Shown here: piece after piece, positions 48,825 to 60,382 of the stretch
Numbering within the stretch: the first letter of the stretch is position 1
How the letters are laid out: each line of letters starts with the position of its first letter
Source of the DNA: Suillus spraguei
Lineage: Eukaryota > Basidiomycota > Agaricomycetes > Boletales > Suillaceae
Length of the DNA: 64,000 nucleotides
Assembly (NCBI GenBank): GCA_016800925.1
Contig: JABCPU010000082.1
Span: forward strand, 145,979-209,978
Direction of reading: 5' to 3'
Notes under the pieces: generated by a model
Told to the model about the DNA's origin: nothing
What the model saw: only the letters and a program-made list of their open reading frames with translations
Database searches by the model: none
Program-made: the position numbers and the translations under genes

Positions 48825-51800
48825 ATGGATTCGACCAATCCCAAAATATTTGCACAAGGCCTTCCAACACCAGAGCCAGAAACGCCTTGCAGGCCTCGTC
48901 AACCTTATCGGTTTTCGACCCTCTGCGCTACGGTAGAGAATCCTTCTCAGAAGGATCAATATGGTTCCAGCTCTGTACCAATATACCAAACTGCCACTTT
49001 TAAGGGTATCAGTGGACAGTATGATTACACTCGCAGTGGAAATCCAACACGCAGTCATCTAGGTTGGTGTCATCTGATGATTGCGCACTAATAACCTTAA
49101 TGTGCCTTTTCTAGAACATCATCTTGCCAAGATATCATCTGCTGCTCATGCTTTTGCCGTGTCTTCTGGCATGGCTGCCCTCGATACCATCTTGCGTATG
49201 CTCAAACCTGGTGATGAAGTTATTGCAGGAGATGACCTTTACGGTGGTACCAACCGCATCCTTGCTTATCTCAGGACACACGGCGGCGTCACCGTACATC
49301 ATGTAGACACCACCAAACCTGACACTGTCCTTCCTTACATCAATGCTGAAAAGACCGCTATGGTTCTCCTCGAGAGTCCGACTAACCCTCTGCTCAAAGT
49401 AGTTGATCTTGCCCGTATAGCTGCCGACATCAAGGAACGCGCCCCAGATGCCATCATCGTGGTCGATAACACCATGATGAGTCCCTACTTGCAACGCCCT
49501 CTCGAGCATGGCGCAGATATTGTGTACGACAGTGCTACCAAATATCTTAGTGGGCATCATGACCTTATGGCCGGTGTAATTACTTGCAATAGGGATGACC
49601 TTGCCAAGGTATGCGACTCGTCCTTTGCTTTACGGCCCTTCTCTCATATCCGAATCAGAAAATGGGATTCATCATTAATGCTGCTGGCAATGCACTCACT
49701 CCATTCGACTGTTTCCTCCTTCTGCGTGGATCGAAGACCCTTGCCATTCGCATGGATCGCCAGCAGGCTACTTCCATGCTTGTCGCTCAGATGCTCGACC
49801 GCCTTGGTTTCAAAGTTCATTACCCCGGTCTCGCAGGGCACCCTAACCGTGATGTACATGAGCGAATTGCAGACGGGTATGGTGCTGTCCTCAGTTTCAC
49901 TACTGGTGATAAGGCTCTAAGTGAGCGTATCGTCGGCGCGACACGTCTATGGGGCATTAGTGTCAGCTTTGGTTGTGTCAATTCGCTGATCAGTATGCCA
50001 TGTGTCATGTCGTATGTTATGTCTGTCTCATTTTCCTTGATCGTTTTATCGATGTTTCCTTAGACACGCATCCATTGACCCTGCTACCCGCGCTGCGCGG
50101 GGCCTACCAGAAGACCTGATCCGACTTTGCGTTGGTATTGAGGACCCAGCTGACCTTCTCGACGATCTCGAGCGTGCTCTTCTAGAGGCTGGCGCGATCA
50201 CCCTCACCGCAGGTGGGGATTCGCACCAGCGCTTTGTTCGGACGATTCCTTCAGAGGGCACTGCGATCTCCCGTGCCGTCCAGAAACTTACGTTCAACGA
50301 GTCTGCGGGATACACGACAGAGTGCAATGAGGATAGAGAGTGGTTCGTCAGCGCACCTGGAAAAGTTATCCTCTTCGGTGAACATGCTGTCGTGCACGGT
50401 ATAGTGAGTTTACTCTGTTATTCTCCACTCTGCGCGCATTAATAGATGTCTTAGACTGCGGTGGCTGCAAGCGTGGATCTCCGGTGTTACGGCGTTACGA
50501 CACCTCGTCACGATGGTAAAGTCAGCGTCCATTTCATCGATATCGATAGCTTCAGGCAAGAGTGGGAAGTGGATGACCTCCCTTGGGATGCAGTCACTCC
50601 CGTGCGAGTCGGTGATTTCCACCCTGACGCTCTGGACCACAAGCTCGTTGATGCAATCACTACTCGCGCGTTGTCCCCTGAAGTTCTTGCAAAGCCGAGT
50701 GCACGACAGGCGTGTATTGCATTCCTGTACATGTACATGATCATGGCACACGGCGGGAGCAGGTGAGCCCTCGCTACCTAGGCTGTATTCAATAATTTAT
50801 CAAAAACCGTTAGACCATCCTTTAACTTCTCCGCTCGCGCCACGCTTCCTGTCGGCGCAGGCCTTGGTTCCTCCGCATCATTCTCTGTCTGCGCAGCCAC
50901 TGCTCTGTTGCTTTTGTACTCCCGTATCCAGCTCCCAGCACAACCTGCCCCTACCACCGATGGTCACGTCCATGTCTCTCACGGGGGTCGGCGTGCAATA
51001 CCACCAGCACTTGCTGAGGAGGTCAACCGATGGGCATTTGTGAGCGAGAAAATTTTGCACGGTAACCCCAGTGGCGTAGATAACTCTGTTGCGGTGTTTG
51101 GTGGCGCACTTTCATATACCAGATCAGGATTCGGCAGAAATGCGGGCATGATCCCCATTCAGGGGTATGTTTAGTACCGTTTGGGTTTTTTGGTGGATTA
51201 TTGATTTGATTTCTTACTTTGCAGTTTCAAGTCTCTCAAATTCCTCTTAACGGACTCGAGGGTACCGAGAAATACAAAGCAGTTAGTAGCTGGCGTGGCT
51301 GCATTGAAGGAGCAAGAACCCGAGTTTGTCAACGGGCTTCTCAATGCAATACAGTACATTAGCGACGAGGCCCAGCGTGCGCTTGCTGATCCCCAATTGT
51401 CACGGCAAACACTATTATCAGCTCTTTCAGTACGTTCCTTTTGTTTGTTTCTGGAACGCGCAGAAAATATACTTTTTCAGGCTCTAATTGATGAGAACCA
51501 TGGCTACCTCGTGAAGCTTGGGGTATCACATCCATCTCTCGAAGCCATTCGCTCCAAGACTGCCTCCCCTCCATATACACTCAGTACAAAACTCACTGGT
51601 GCCGGAGGTGGAGGTTGCGCAGTAACGCTCGTCCCTGATGGTAAGCACCCTCCACACATGCATGATCCTCCACTCACTTGCTCGCTCTCAAGACCTCTCG
51701 GAATCCAGTCTTCGCGAACTGATGGCAGCATTATCTAAGGACAGCTTTGTACCCTACCTCACGTCAGTCGGCGGAAGCGGTCTCGGTATCCTCTCGCCGT

Positions 51801-51958
51801 ACAACCAGCCTCAACCGCTGGCGACACCCCCCGAAACGCCTCATAAAGGCGAGGCCGATGCTGGAGCTGTCGAGTTGTTGTGCGATACTTTTGCTGGTAA
51901 GGCGACGGCAGATCTTTCGGCATGGGCGGATAGTCTGGGACGATGGCTTTTTGTCTGA
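48825..51958 (+). CDS. Cystathionine beta-lyase fused to mevalonate kinase
   Basis: Nine exons give 2715 coding bases (904 residues), phase-consistent throughout. Residues 1 to about 410 are a PLP-dependent cystathionine beta-lyase (cystathionine to homocysteine, pyruvate and ammonia): FAVSSGMAALDTILRMLKPG, YDSATKYLSGHHD with PLP lysine about K222, LLLRGSKTLAIRMDRQQ and LIRLCVGIEDP. Residues about 411-456 are a linker. From 458 a GHMP kinase of mevalonate kinase type begins: SAPGKVILFGEHAVVHG, PVGAGLGSSASFSVCAATA, GNPSGVDNSVAVFGG (catalytic Asp) and KLTGAGGGGCAVTL. The frame crosses from lyase to kinase inside exon 4 (50064-50403) with no stop and no in-frame ATG. Both catalytic sets are intact. 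Stop TGA 51956-51958. Confidence 0.9.
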
Positions 51959-53114
51959 AAGTGAATTGAGGTGTCGAGGTGTGTTGTGTTTCCTCTATGT
52001 TGTTTAATGAGTACGATGTGTGTATGTATATTACAGTATAGAACGTTCTTGTTTGATTGAAGCCGTTTCAATGGCGTGAATACGTCAAGATGTGCATCGA
52101 AGTCGCATTCGTCCACATAGAGAGTCATCAATTGTGTTTAGGTGGTCGACTAACGTGCATAAGAGATGACAGAGACACGTCTTGATCAGTAATTGTAGGA
52201 GTCCATGGCCATCGGCATGCGGTGTTGAACGTTGCATTCACCCCAGATTTGTGTGAACGTTTAATGCATTCAAATCACCGCGACTCACCAATGTCATAAC
52301 TTTTTTGTTTATTGCCTCCCCAGGGTTTTCTCAGTATCCTTTTCTACACTTGTGCTAGTTGATGTCGCAAGGTCGTGATCCACCATTGCTGCCGATAACT
52401 TTTGAAATCGTAAAGCGATGCCCCTCAAACTCAACCCGCGCGTCATTTGAAGATCCGACCTTTGTGTTGTAAAAATCGGAGGTGTCGAAATAAATCTGTG
52501 TACTGTGAGCAATTGAGGATTAACCTCATAGTCAGTCATGGCCCAGTAATCGGAAGGGAAAGCATCATTCCAGCAGCGAATGCATGGCCTATAGCAGAAA
52601 GTGTACCGAAACAGATGAACGTCAGAAAACAACGAACTAGCCGCGTACTTTGGCGTGTGAGAGAGAGGTTGTGCCAATGAGAAGTTGTGCCTGTTAAAAT
52701 GTCTAGTGCTTCAAACTCCTTGTACAAGGTTAAACGCACGTATACCATTGTCCCTTCGCCGTCTCGTACTTGAATCTATTACCGAAGAGAGTAGAACTGC
52801 CCATCAGGTAACCAACTGAGGCACATAGAATGCATTTTACACAAGAGCATATCTTCCATCGGATCAAATTCACCAAGTATTTTCTGTTGACTTATGGGCG
52901 TGAGTACGGTGAGCAGTAACAAGACAGACACCGAGTACTCAGTAATCACGTTCAAGTGGCCAGTTTTGCGCCGGCGCGTTTGTTGTCATTTGTTGATGCA
53001 ACCAAAACCATTTCAGGAAGTACCGCCCTCTATTTTAAGTAATTGTATTTAACCCGCAGTCCCTTGCAAATACAGAGTTTTGTCGACGCGTCCCTCTCTG
53101 AACTAAACTACATT
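51959..53114. other. 1.15-kb spacer
   Basis: No supported gene. A minus-strand frame at 52748-52309 is open but has no recognisable motif or convincing splice pattern. The region just upstream of the U6 gene contains TATTTTAA and TGTATTTAAC at 53032-53054, which is further from the RNA start than a usual U6 TATA box. Confidence 0.4.
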
Positions 53115-53137
53115 GTCCCCTTCGGGGTGACATACGA

Positions 53138-53168
<31 letters not shown>

Positions 53169-53241
53169 GGCCCCTGCACAAGGATGACACGCTTTCCCGG
53201 AGTGGTAGACCTACGGGTCTCAATATTTATTGTTCCTTTTT
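53115..53241 (+). ncRNA. U6: U6 spliceosomal snRNA
   Basis: The invariant U6 core is present: TTGGAACGATACAGAGAAGA, holding the ACAGAGA box that pairs with the 5' splice site, then TTAGCATGGCCCCTGCACAA and GGATGACAC, holding the AGC triad. The 5' end forms the usual CCCC-TTCG-GGG hairpin. After GACACGC the internal stem-loop can close with GAGTGG. An RNA polymerase III T-run (CTTTTTC, 53236-53242) ends the gene. The 3' boundary is approximate. It is the only spliceosomal RNA gene I see in the window. Confidence 0.92.
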
Positions 53242-53380
53242 CAAAGGTCCGTGGACAAACTTCCCATACTTCATGTAATTGTGGATATGTGGTCACTGTG
53301 GTGCCAACTGATGCTTATAAAACCCATCAGTTCTGTTCGACACCATCACGCCCAGTAGTGCTCGTTCTTGCCTCTCTACC

Positions 53381-53994
53381 ATGAACATGCCTTCTTTTCT
53401 TTCCAATTTCTTTGAAGATTTAAAGGTGGATTTACTATATGCCTAGATCCCATATTCTTTCTAACATTCTTGACAATTGCGACTCTGCAGCAGACTGGAC
53501 AAAATTCCACAAAACAACGGCCCTTCAAACTCGCTCGTCCACCCGCAGCACATAACACTCAGTGCTACGGATACGCAGTCTCTTCTGAATGGCTCATGCG
53601 ATTCGCCGAGCAACACCGTGACTTAGACTGCCTAGAGGAATTACCCGATCGCGATCACATAGACTATGAGGACATTGCCATGGCGCGAGCCCGCGAGCTC
53701 CTTGGATCTTGGTCGGGCATCTATTTCCTGGACTATAGAAAATGTCATAATCCCCCGGATGGCATCATCCCTTTGGAGTGGATCACCGCGTTCAACGGTG
53801 TTTACAATGAGGAACCCGACGACACACTGGATGCCATTGAACTTGTCACCGTTCAGGTGTTCTATGTGTGCTCGGATAGAGGAAATTTTAACAGGCGTCC
53901 TACGCAGCAACAACTCAAATCCTTGACAAAATTGATCGGGCACCCGCCACAATGGTGGGTGGCTGTTGGGTATGGACCTTCAAGGTACCAGTAG
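53381..53994 (+). CDS. Hypothetical protein, about 180 residues
   Basis: I do not recognise the family. Exon 1 codes MNMPSFLSNFFEDLK and one intron (GTGGAT...CTGCAG, about 53429-53489) leads to a single long exon with GYAVSSEWLMRFAEQHRDLD, RARELLGSWSGIYFLDYRK, DGIIPLEWITAFNG and LTKLIGHPPQWWVAVGYGP, ending at TAG 53992-53994. It is rich in Trp, Tyr and acidic residues and looks globular and cytosolic. There is no signal peptide or membrane segment. It starts 139 bases after the U6 gene on the same strand. Confidence 0.65.
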
Positions 53995-54949
53995 GGGTTT
54001 TTGGAACGAACGAACTCTATCCTTTTCATCCTGGACAAAATACAAGAATTTATTTTCACAAGACCGGTGAGAAAGATTCCGATTTTTAGCAGAAAAGTGA
54101 GGTTCGAAGAATCAATAGTAACAAAATCAATCAAATCTAACAGCTTTATTTCCTTTTTTCTGTGTGGAAGAATTTTGTTCAGCGCATCCTGTCAGAAGTA
54201 CTGAGTAGTCGGCAATGTCGCTATCCCGGCCGTTCCATTATCGATATTATCTTTGACATGTTTTCTCACTGGTTCGGCCCTCTGGTGGTGTGGTTTTTAT
54301 TCGACGCATACTTACGGAAAGCCAGACCACCGAGTCATGTAGATTTATTCCCACCACCATAAGGGAGTGTTTTACCAACTGGGACCTCATTCAAATCGGT
54401 CGTCATCCTGCGTCTGTTGCTTTTGACCTTGAATCATATTCATATTCTTCTCTCGTCTTCTTCGATTGCTTATTCGCTTGGCCATTTGGGCCCAAGTTCG
54501 CGCTTCGCTGAAATTCCCATGGCCTCAGTGATTCGTTGCCGTGCTCTCACTACCGATGTTGAGTTCGAGATCGCGTGTGGTCTCGATGTTATGTTTGGGA
54601 TGAACTGGATTACTGCGTGGTCACCGTTTTATGGGAAAATGAGATTCCCGTCTCCAATCCTCCATGTCCGGCCTTCAAGGTGGTGACAGAGTCTCACTGT
54701 CCTCGTTTTTCAGTATCTGCTGATTTCCTTTGGTGTTTCCAGAAACTCCATGTATACTTAGTGGTAATCTCAATCATATTGAACCCAATGCTAATGGTGG
54801 TGAATTAGAATTATATCAGTCTTCGTCCCTCGCCGAGGCAATTTTATTGTCTTGTAGACGTTCAGACTCGAACTTTATTGTACATCTTTTTCGGGCCGTG
54901 TCAATCAGGGGCCCCGTAAGTTTTCAACTTAGGAAGTCTCGTGAGTCGC
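53995..54949. other. Region with decayed coding-like sequence
   Basis: A plus-strand piece at about 54521-54685 reads MASVIRCRALTTDVEFEIAC followed by GLDVMFGMNWITAWS. The (I/V)xGLDVxxGMNWI pattern resembles the second half of retroviral-type aspartic protease folds found in mushroom repeat proteins. Frame changes follow at once. It is probably a relic of a repeat gene; no start or full frame is visible. Confidence 0.3.
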
Positions 54950-55860
54950 CAATTGTCAGAATCAATGACTTTAGCCTGGCGAATGTGGTTACCACAGCAG
55001 AATCAACATTTGCTTCTCGTGGACTATGCAGGGTCGAAACCTGCTGAACTACTGTTTTCTATCGGAACACACTTTGGCATTCACTTATGGATGGTTTCTC
55101 TGGAAGTTGATCGTACCTGGTCTTAGCCAGGTGGTTGCCACAGCAGAATCAAAATCTGTTTCTCTTGGATTGTACAGGTTCAAAACCTGCCGACGACAAG
55201 GTTTTTTTCTATTGGAACACGCCTTGACATTTACTCATGGATGGATACTATAGACGTTTATCGTAGCTGGTCTTACCCTGGTGGTTGCCACAACAGAATA
55301 AAAATCTGTTTCTCTTGGATTGTACAGGCTCAAAACCTGCCGACGACGAGGTTTTTTTCTATTGGGACACGCCTTGACATTTACTCATGGATGGATGCTA
55401 TAGACGTTTATCGTAGCTGGTCTTACCCTGGTGGTTGCCACAACAGAATCAAAATCTGTGTCTCTTGGAATATCCAGGTTCAAAACCTGCCGATGACCAA
55501 GGTTTTTTTCTATCGGACAACATCTTAATATTCACTCATGGATGGATGCTTTAGAAGCTCACCGCAACTGGTTTTAGCCAGGTAGTTATCACAACAGAAT
55601 CAAAATCTGTTTCCCTTGCACTGTGTAGGTTCGAAACCTGCTGACAACGAGATTTTTTCTATCAGAACACACCTTGATATTCGCTCGTGATGGTTTCTTT
55701 GGAAGTTGACCGTATCCAGTTGGTCGAGTCTGATGATCACCACAACAGATTCAGAATCAGTTTCTCTTGGACTGTGTAGGTTCGAAACCTATCGATGACA
55801 ACGTTTTTTTCATCAGAACACACCTTGACATTCACTGAGTACTCACGGATGGTTTCCTTA
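54950..55860 (+). repeat. Tandem array of six 150-base tRNA-Leu-like units
   Basis: Six units repeat at 148, 150, 151, 150 and 151 bases, measured from their T-runs at 55054, 55202, 55352, 55503, 55653 and 55804. Each unit has a box-A-like stretch (for example TTAGCCAGGTGGTT), a five-pair stem with a seven-base loop (ACAGA, ATCAAAA, TCTGT in unit 2; anticodon CAA, Leu), a long variable region, a T-arm/box B (AGGTTCRAAACCT) and then four to seven T residues, an RNA polymerase III terminator. Unit 6 has the loop TTCAGAA (CAG, also Leu). The 5' acceptor half does not pair well with the 3' half, so these are tRNA-derived rather than normal tRNA genes. Confidence 0.75.
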
Positions 55861-56107
55861 GCGGTTCATCTTAACTGGTCAATAAATTTACAAATTTTCG
55901 AATAGTCGCGAGTCGCACAAGGTGTTCGGAGGCCAATAAAAGCTACTTACCTTACTGAAGGTTATGAGAACTAGAGGCCTTGGAAGTAGAGCACGGTGGT
56001 CCGACTTTCCATACTACCTTTTTGTTACTTACGCCGCTCAAGCGCTCAGCGCTCATAGTTCCACTAGCAACTTAGATTGATTTTTGCTTAGTAAGCACTT
56101 GGTAATG

Positions 56108-57720
56108 ATGTCTCGTTTGATCGTGAAAAATCTACCCACATAGCTGACGCCAAATCGCCTCAGAAAACACTTTCGAACAACAAGGTGCTCCCTCTGGAAC
56201 CATCACAGATGTAAAAATTCCACTCAAGCAAGATGGTACATCGCGTCTATTCCGTTGCGTTGGCTTCAAAACGGACCAACAAGCTGCAAGGGACTGGGTC
56301 GACCGCACGTTCATCGACTTGATGTCATAGTTGTCGCAGTAAGTTTTTTTCTTTTCCCGAAGTGTTGGTATTTGGTTCTATTCCAGTATTACTGGCCGGC
56401 CCTCCTGAGACAATGGCGATATCTGATGGATAAGATAATAATGAGGCTGTCTCGGACCTCGCATAGATGCAACAACGCATGCACTTGGTATCATATTGAT
56501 CACCCGATACAGTCTTTGAGCAATCAAACGACAAGCAGAAGTTTAACGACAGTGTCGTTCCTGAGGAGCACCAGGACTCGACAACAAATTTGACGATTAT
56601 GCAGGCGTCTCGATTATTTTCCGAAATGCTCCCTTCTGATGTACGGAAGCCGAGATCATGGAGCTGTCTCAACCGTTTGGAGAAGTTGCGCAGGTGAGGA
56701 TCCTGTAGCTTTGTCGTGTACTCTCATCTTTCGCTTTTTCTTGATGATAAACGCTTAGGGACATCTGATGTTATATGATGATCCCTGGGAACCAATAGTA
56801 GAAAATTTATCTGACTTCTATTCCCATCTTATAATTTGTGTGTCAATGATCACTTTGCTGACTGTCCTGACAGGTCCATATACCCATCGATTGGTTGTCT
56901 AAGCAGCCGACGTCTGCCATCGTGGCGTATGAGGCGCTGGACAACATGTCCTTCCAAGGCCATCTTCTCCATATCATTTTTGGTGTTGACAAGTTCGAAG
57001 TAGTAGAGGACGAAGGGCAAGAATAAACATTAAAAAGTGAGAGGAATTTTCGGCGTAAAGCCACAGCTAGGCGGGAGTTCAATTGGAGTATGTTGTACAT
57101 GAATGTTTGTCAAGTCTCTGTCGTGTTATGCACTATTCATCTATTGCCGATCAGATAGGAATCACCCAGGCAGATATTCTGAATCCTGAATCAGATAATG
57201 CGGCAATCAAGCATGCACTTGCAGAGACGCACATTATTCAAGAGATGAAGTCCCAGGGGGTCGCCATTTTCTTCGGCCCGATACCACGATATTCGTGAAG
57301 AACATCCCCTATGGCACCACTGTGGAACAGATACTCGAGATGTTTGAGTTACACGGGGAACTCAGCCGCGTCATTGTTTCACCGGCAGGTACCATGGTAG
57401 TGCCGGCAACTCAGTGTACCATTTGTCTATCTGAACCTTGTGTTAAATATACTTCAAAACACCACAACTGAAATAAATACTACCACAGATCCTTGACCGA
57501 ATATCTCCTCCATGACACTTGGCAAGCATTTCCCTATACAGTACTGCTAGTTGGTACATGTACAGCCTCCTGGAAGGCAATTGAATTCATGCTAATTTCC
57601 GCGTCGGAATTGGCGACAAGCTTAGCGTGATGTTCTCGAACGCTAAGGATGAGGCGTGGACCCAGTATGAACATCTGTATGCACAATAAAATTTGAAGGA
57701 CACCATCGAGTGTCAGTTCT
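56108..57720 (+). pseudogene. Broken copy of MRD1 (RRM-rich rRNA-processing factor)
   Basis: MRD1 binds the 35S pre-rRNA through several RRM domains. This copy begins MSRLIVKNLPT at 56108, hits a stop one codon later, and continues in shifted frames as SGTITDVKIPLKQDGTS and DWVDRTFIDLMS. Later pieces match other RRMs and linkers: TEAEIMELSQPFGEVAQVH, VAYEALDNMSFQGHLLHIIF, IADQIGITQADILNPESDNA, and NIPYGTTVEQILEMFELHGE. Two intron-like stretches remain between pieces, so it arose by DNA duplication and not by retroposition. Several stops and frame changes, and missing segments, rule out a working product. The parental gene is not in the window. Confidence 0.8.
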
Positions 57721-57799
57721 CCAATAGCATTTGAACTCTACAGAAATGATGAGCCGTGGTTACAAGCAGATATAGCAACAGGTCGGCGCACAAATAGTT

Positions 57800-59244
57800 C
57801 TGGAGAGAAAGAACCAAGCTGGATGCAACAGATACAGACAAAACTAGCACGTGAGGAACTTCAACAGAGAAAGATAGACACTGGCATTAGAAGCTCACCT
57901 TGCAAAAAAAAGCACGTGGTATTTTATGAGCACTCTGAAACAGTCCCCGATGGTTGATCCTGTCGATGGGCCGAATTGTCGCAGGCTATGGAAGTGTTTC
58001 ACAGCAACCCAGACTGCAAAACACAGTGCGAGGACCTCCCAAACAATGCTGAGCGTCCACACCATTGTAAACAGAAACTGGAAGTCTCCCTTGTATCTAT
58101 AACTGCACACATATGTGCCAGGGAGTATCAGCTCCTCTTGTGTTCATCCCGATGAGCTTTTTTTTTAGAGTGAACAAGTAAAGCTTACCCTTCCCTGCAG
58201 TATCCTTGAGTCCTATGACCATAAATACTGCGCAGGCAATCATAATAGCCAGAAATATTATAACAAAGAATATAAGCATCACTCGAGATCGCTGATACAT
58301 GGCATGCAACCGAGCAATCATGATGACTTGCATCATTTTCAGTCGAGTCAATATCACTGAGGTATTGCAACTGGGTAACTCACTGTCCAACATGGTAAAT
58401 ACGACCGAATTTGTCCCATTTAAAGCATAGTACATGATGTTGCCTGAAACACCCAATTAGTGATCACCCTCATAGTACGATCAAACACTTGACTCACACC
58501 TATTAAGTTATTATGCTGAGCCAAGTTCAACGGTCAAAATCTCACTCACTCCTGCATATGAATGTATTCATTAGATAAAAATGAGATGGTTGCGGAATAC
58601 TCACTGCATCTGTCAGCGAGGCCAATGGCGTAAATGCTGTGTGCTGTCGGTCAGAAGAATCGAACACAGTGCACATGAGACATACCCAGAACGCGGATAC
58701 TGATGATGAGAGAGTTATGAGTACAGCACCAACTTGTTGGCCTCAAAAACATACATATAATATGGCATTCCAGTATAGCGTGTCTAGAACATTTTGGAGT
58801 TAGTATGACTTTCCAACCACGCCATAGTATGAGATGAGGTACAAACAACCAGGTACAGCACAGTCATGAGAGACCAGCGTTGCTTCTGTCGCGAATTCAT
58901 TGCGTTCTATCCTTTCTCCTAGGTATGTGACTCTGTGACTCACCCATATCAGTTCAATCTATAGCACTGTTCTTAGCGAGTTGACTGCTCTGGTGATGAC
59001 ATCGACCTACCTCTTGACCGAGTGTTAGTACTGAAATATCAATATCATAAGTGTCAGCAGTCTTTGAACACGGTCTTGCTCACCCCAATCGTATGCTACC
59101 ACGGCACCGGCAGCAACTGTGAAATCGCAAGTCAATGTTAGGTTGAGACATCAGTAACTGATATGACGAACCCAACCAATAGCTTAAAAACTCATACGAA
59201 CTGATCGACGGCTGCCAACTAGAATCATCTGAGGCTAAGCTCAT
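57800..59244 (-). CDS. Seven-transmembrane-like protein, DUF6533 type
   Basis: A basidiomycete-specific membrane family of unknown function. The start at ATG 59244 gives MSLASDDSSWQPSISSYEFL, then short exons AAGAVVAYDWVLTLGQEIEL and KQRWSLMTVLYL, then NIMYYALNGTNSVVFTMLD, IMIARLHAMYQRSRVMLIFF, LAIMIACAVFMVIGLKDTAG, LILPGTYVCSYRYKGDFQFL, and TMVWTLSIVWEVLALCFAVW with a last loop FGPSTGSTIGDCFRVLIKY. This gives about six or seven hydrophobic helices. The YDW/LTLGQEIELIW signature is typical of DUF6533. The C-terminal exon past 57895 could not be resolved; it may be truncated where it meets the MRD1 relic. Confidence 0.65.
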
Positions 59245-59701
59245 ATTTCGAGAGAGCGAGCGGGGAAGTTGGGATGTAACATTGTGTTGTTCGAACTTCG
59301 TGCTAGATATACCACGGTTCAGCGCTTCTAGTAGCGCTATGATGGTAATGGATGCTACATATATAGTAGTATTAACCACCAGCTTATCAGGAAAGTTCAA
59401 GCTCCAGTCGTTGGTGATGTCGGCAAAATTCTTACCGCAAGTTCGAGGAGTTTGGTATGAAATCATGTGGGTCATCGATCTAACACAGTGATCCAGGCTG
59501 ATCGGAAGTTTCCGGCTGAACCCGAGGCGCAAGCGAAGGGTCGACGAAACAGAGGAGGGTCCCGCATGATGAAACGTGAAGTGAAATCAAAGAAGAGGCT
59601 ACAGCCTGCACTTGTATGTTGAAACAGACTAATCGTGTTCTTTATCCCAAAAAGGAATTGGGTTTGGGCGCTACACGTCGGTACCGTCTCTTAGCACCAC
59701 G

Positions 59702-60382
59702 ATGCCTCTCCTTCCACCTATCAACTTCCCACTATGGCTCGACCAGAACCAGCACCTACTCAAGCCTCCTGTGAACAACTTCTGCCTATACCGGCAAAAG
59801 GACTTCACTGTGATGGCTGTAGGCGGTCCCAATGAGAGAAATGATTATCATGTGAACGAGACTGAAGTGCGTCTCTACGATCGCTAAGATAAGATATTGT
59901 ACCGATTTCATTTTAGGAATGGTTCTATCAGTACAAGGGTGGCATGTTGCTTAGAGTGGTAGATGGTGATGAATTCAAGGATATCAGGATCGAGCAAGGA
60001 GAGATGTTCTTACTCCCAGGTATGTTGAGAAATTTCATCACCATCAGGTCCAATCGTTTTTACCTTAGCCAACACACCCCACAACCCGGTCCGCTTCACC
60101 GATACAATCGGAATTGTTATCGAAGCTGCTCGTCCGGACGCATCTCATGGTCCGTACAGATTCCTACTATGCCAGATAATCTGTCTTGACGCTTCTCTGC
60201 ACTCAGACTCCCTGCAGTGGTACTGTCGTGACCCTTCCCATACCAAGCCAACTATCATTCACAAGGAGACCTTCCACGTCACCGACCTCGGGACGCAACT
60301 CAAGCCCGTTATCCAGCGCTGGATGTCAACCGAAGAATTGAGAAAGTGCAAGGAATGTGGGAATGTCGCTCCTGCGAAGTAG
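59702..60382 (+). CDS. BNA1: 3-hydroxyanthranilate 3,4-dioxygenase
   Basis: A cytosolic iron enzyme of the kynurenine route from tryptophan to NAD that opens the ring of 3-hydroxyanthranilate. It starts [20 protein letters not shown]. Three introns (after 59870, at about 60020-60069, and at about 60150-60207) join [20 protein letters not shown] with [20 protein letters not shown], where the first His and the Glu bind iron. They then lead to [20 protein letters not shown] with the second His and to [20 protein letters not shown]. The C-terminal rubredoxin-like metal site is present in YCRDP and RKCKECGN. Stop TAG 60380-60382. Length is about 175 residues, as expected. Confidence 0.94.

Noticed and set aside
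50100..50352. Two separate adjacent genes instead of a fusion
   Set aside because: There is no stop after the lyase motifs and no in-frame ATG before SAPGK. An out-of-frame ATG near 50328 would need an indel and would still overlap the lyase frame, leaving no room for a terminator and promoter.
51959..52750. Minus-strand gene next to the fusion gene
   Set aside because: The frame is open for about 120 codons but shows no domain, no good start context and no consistent splice sites.
54950..55860. CRISPR-like direct repeats
   Set aside because: The repeats are whole 150-base units with no short repeat/unique spacer alternation, in a eukaryotic genome. They carry box B and T-runs, so they are tRNA-like.
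56325..56672. Minus-strand 115-codon frame
   Set aside because: It is antisense to the MRD1 relic and has no independent motif.
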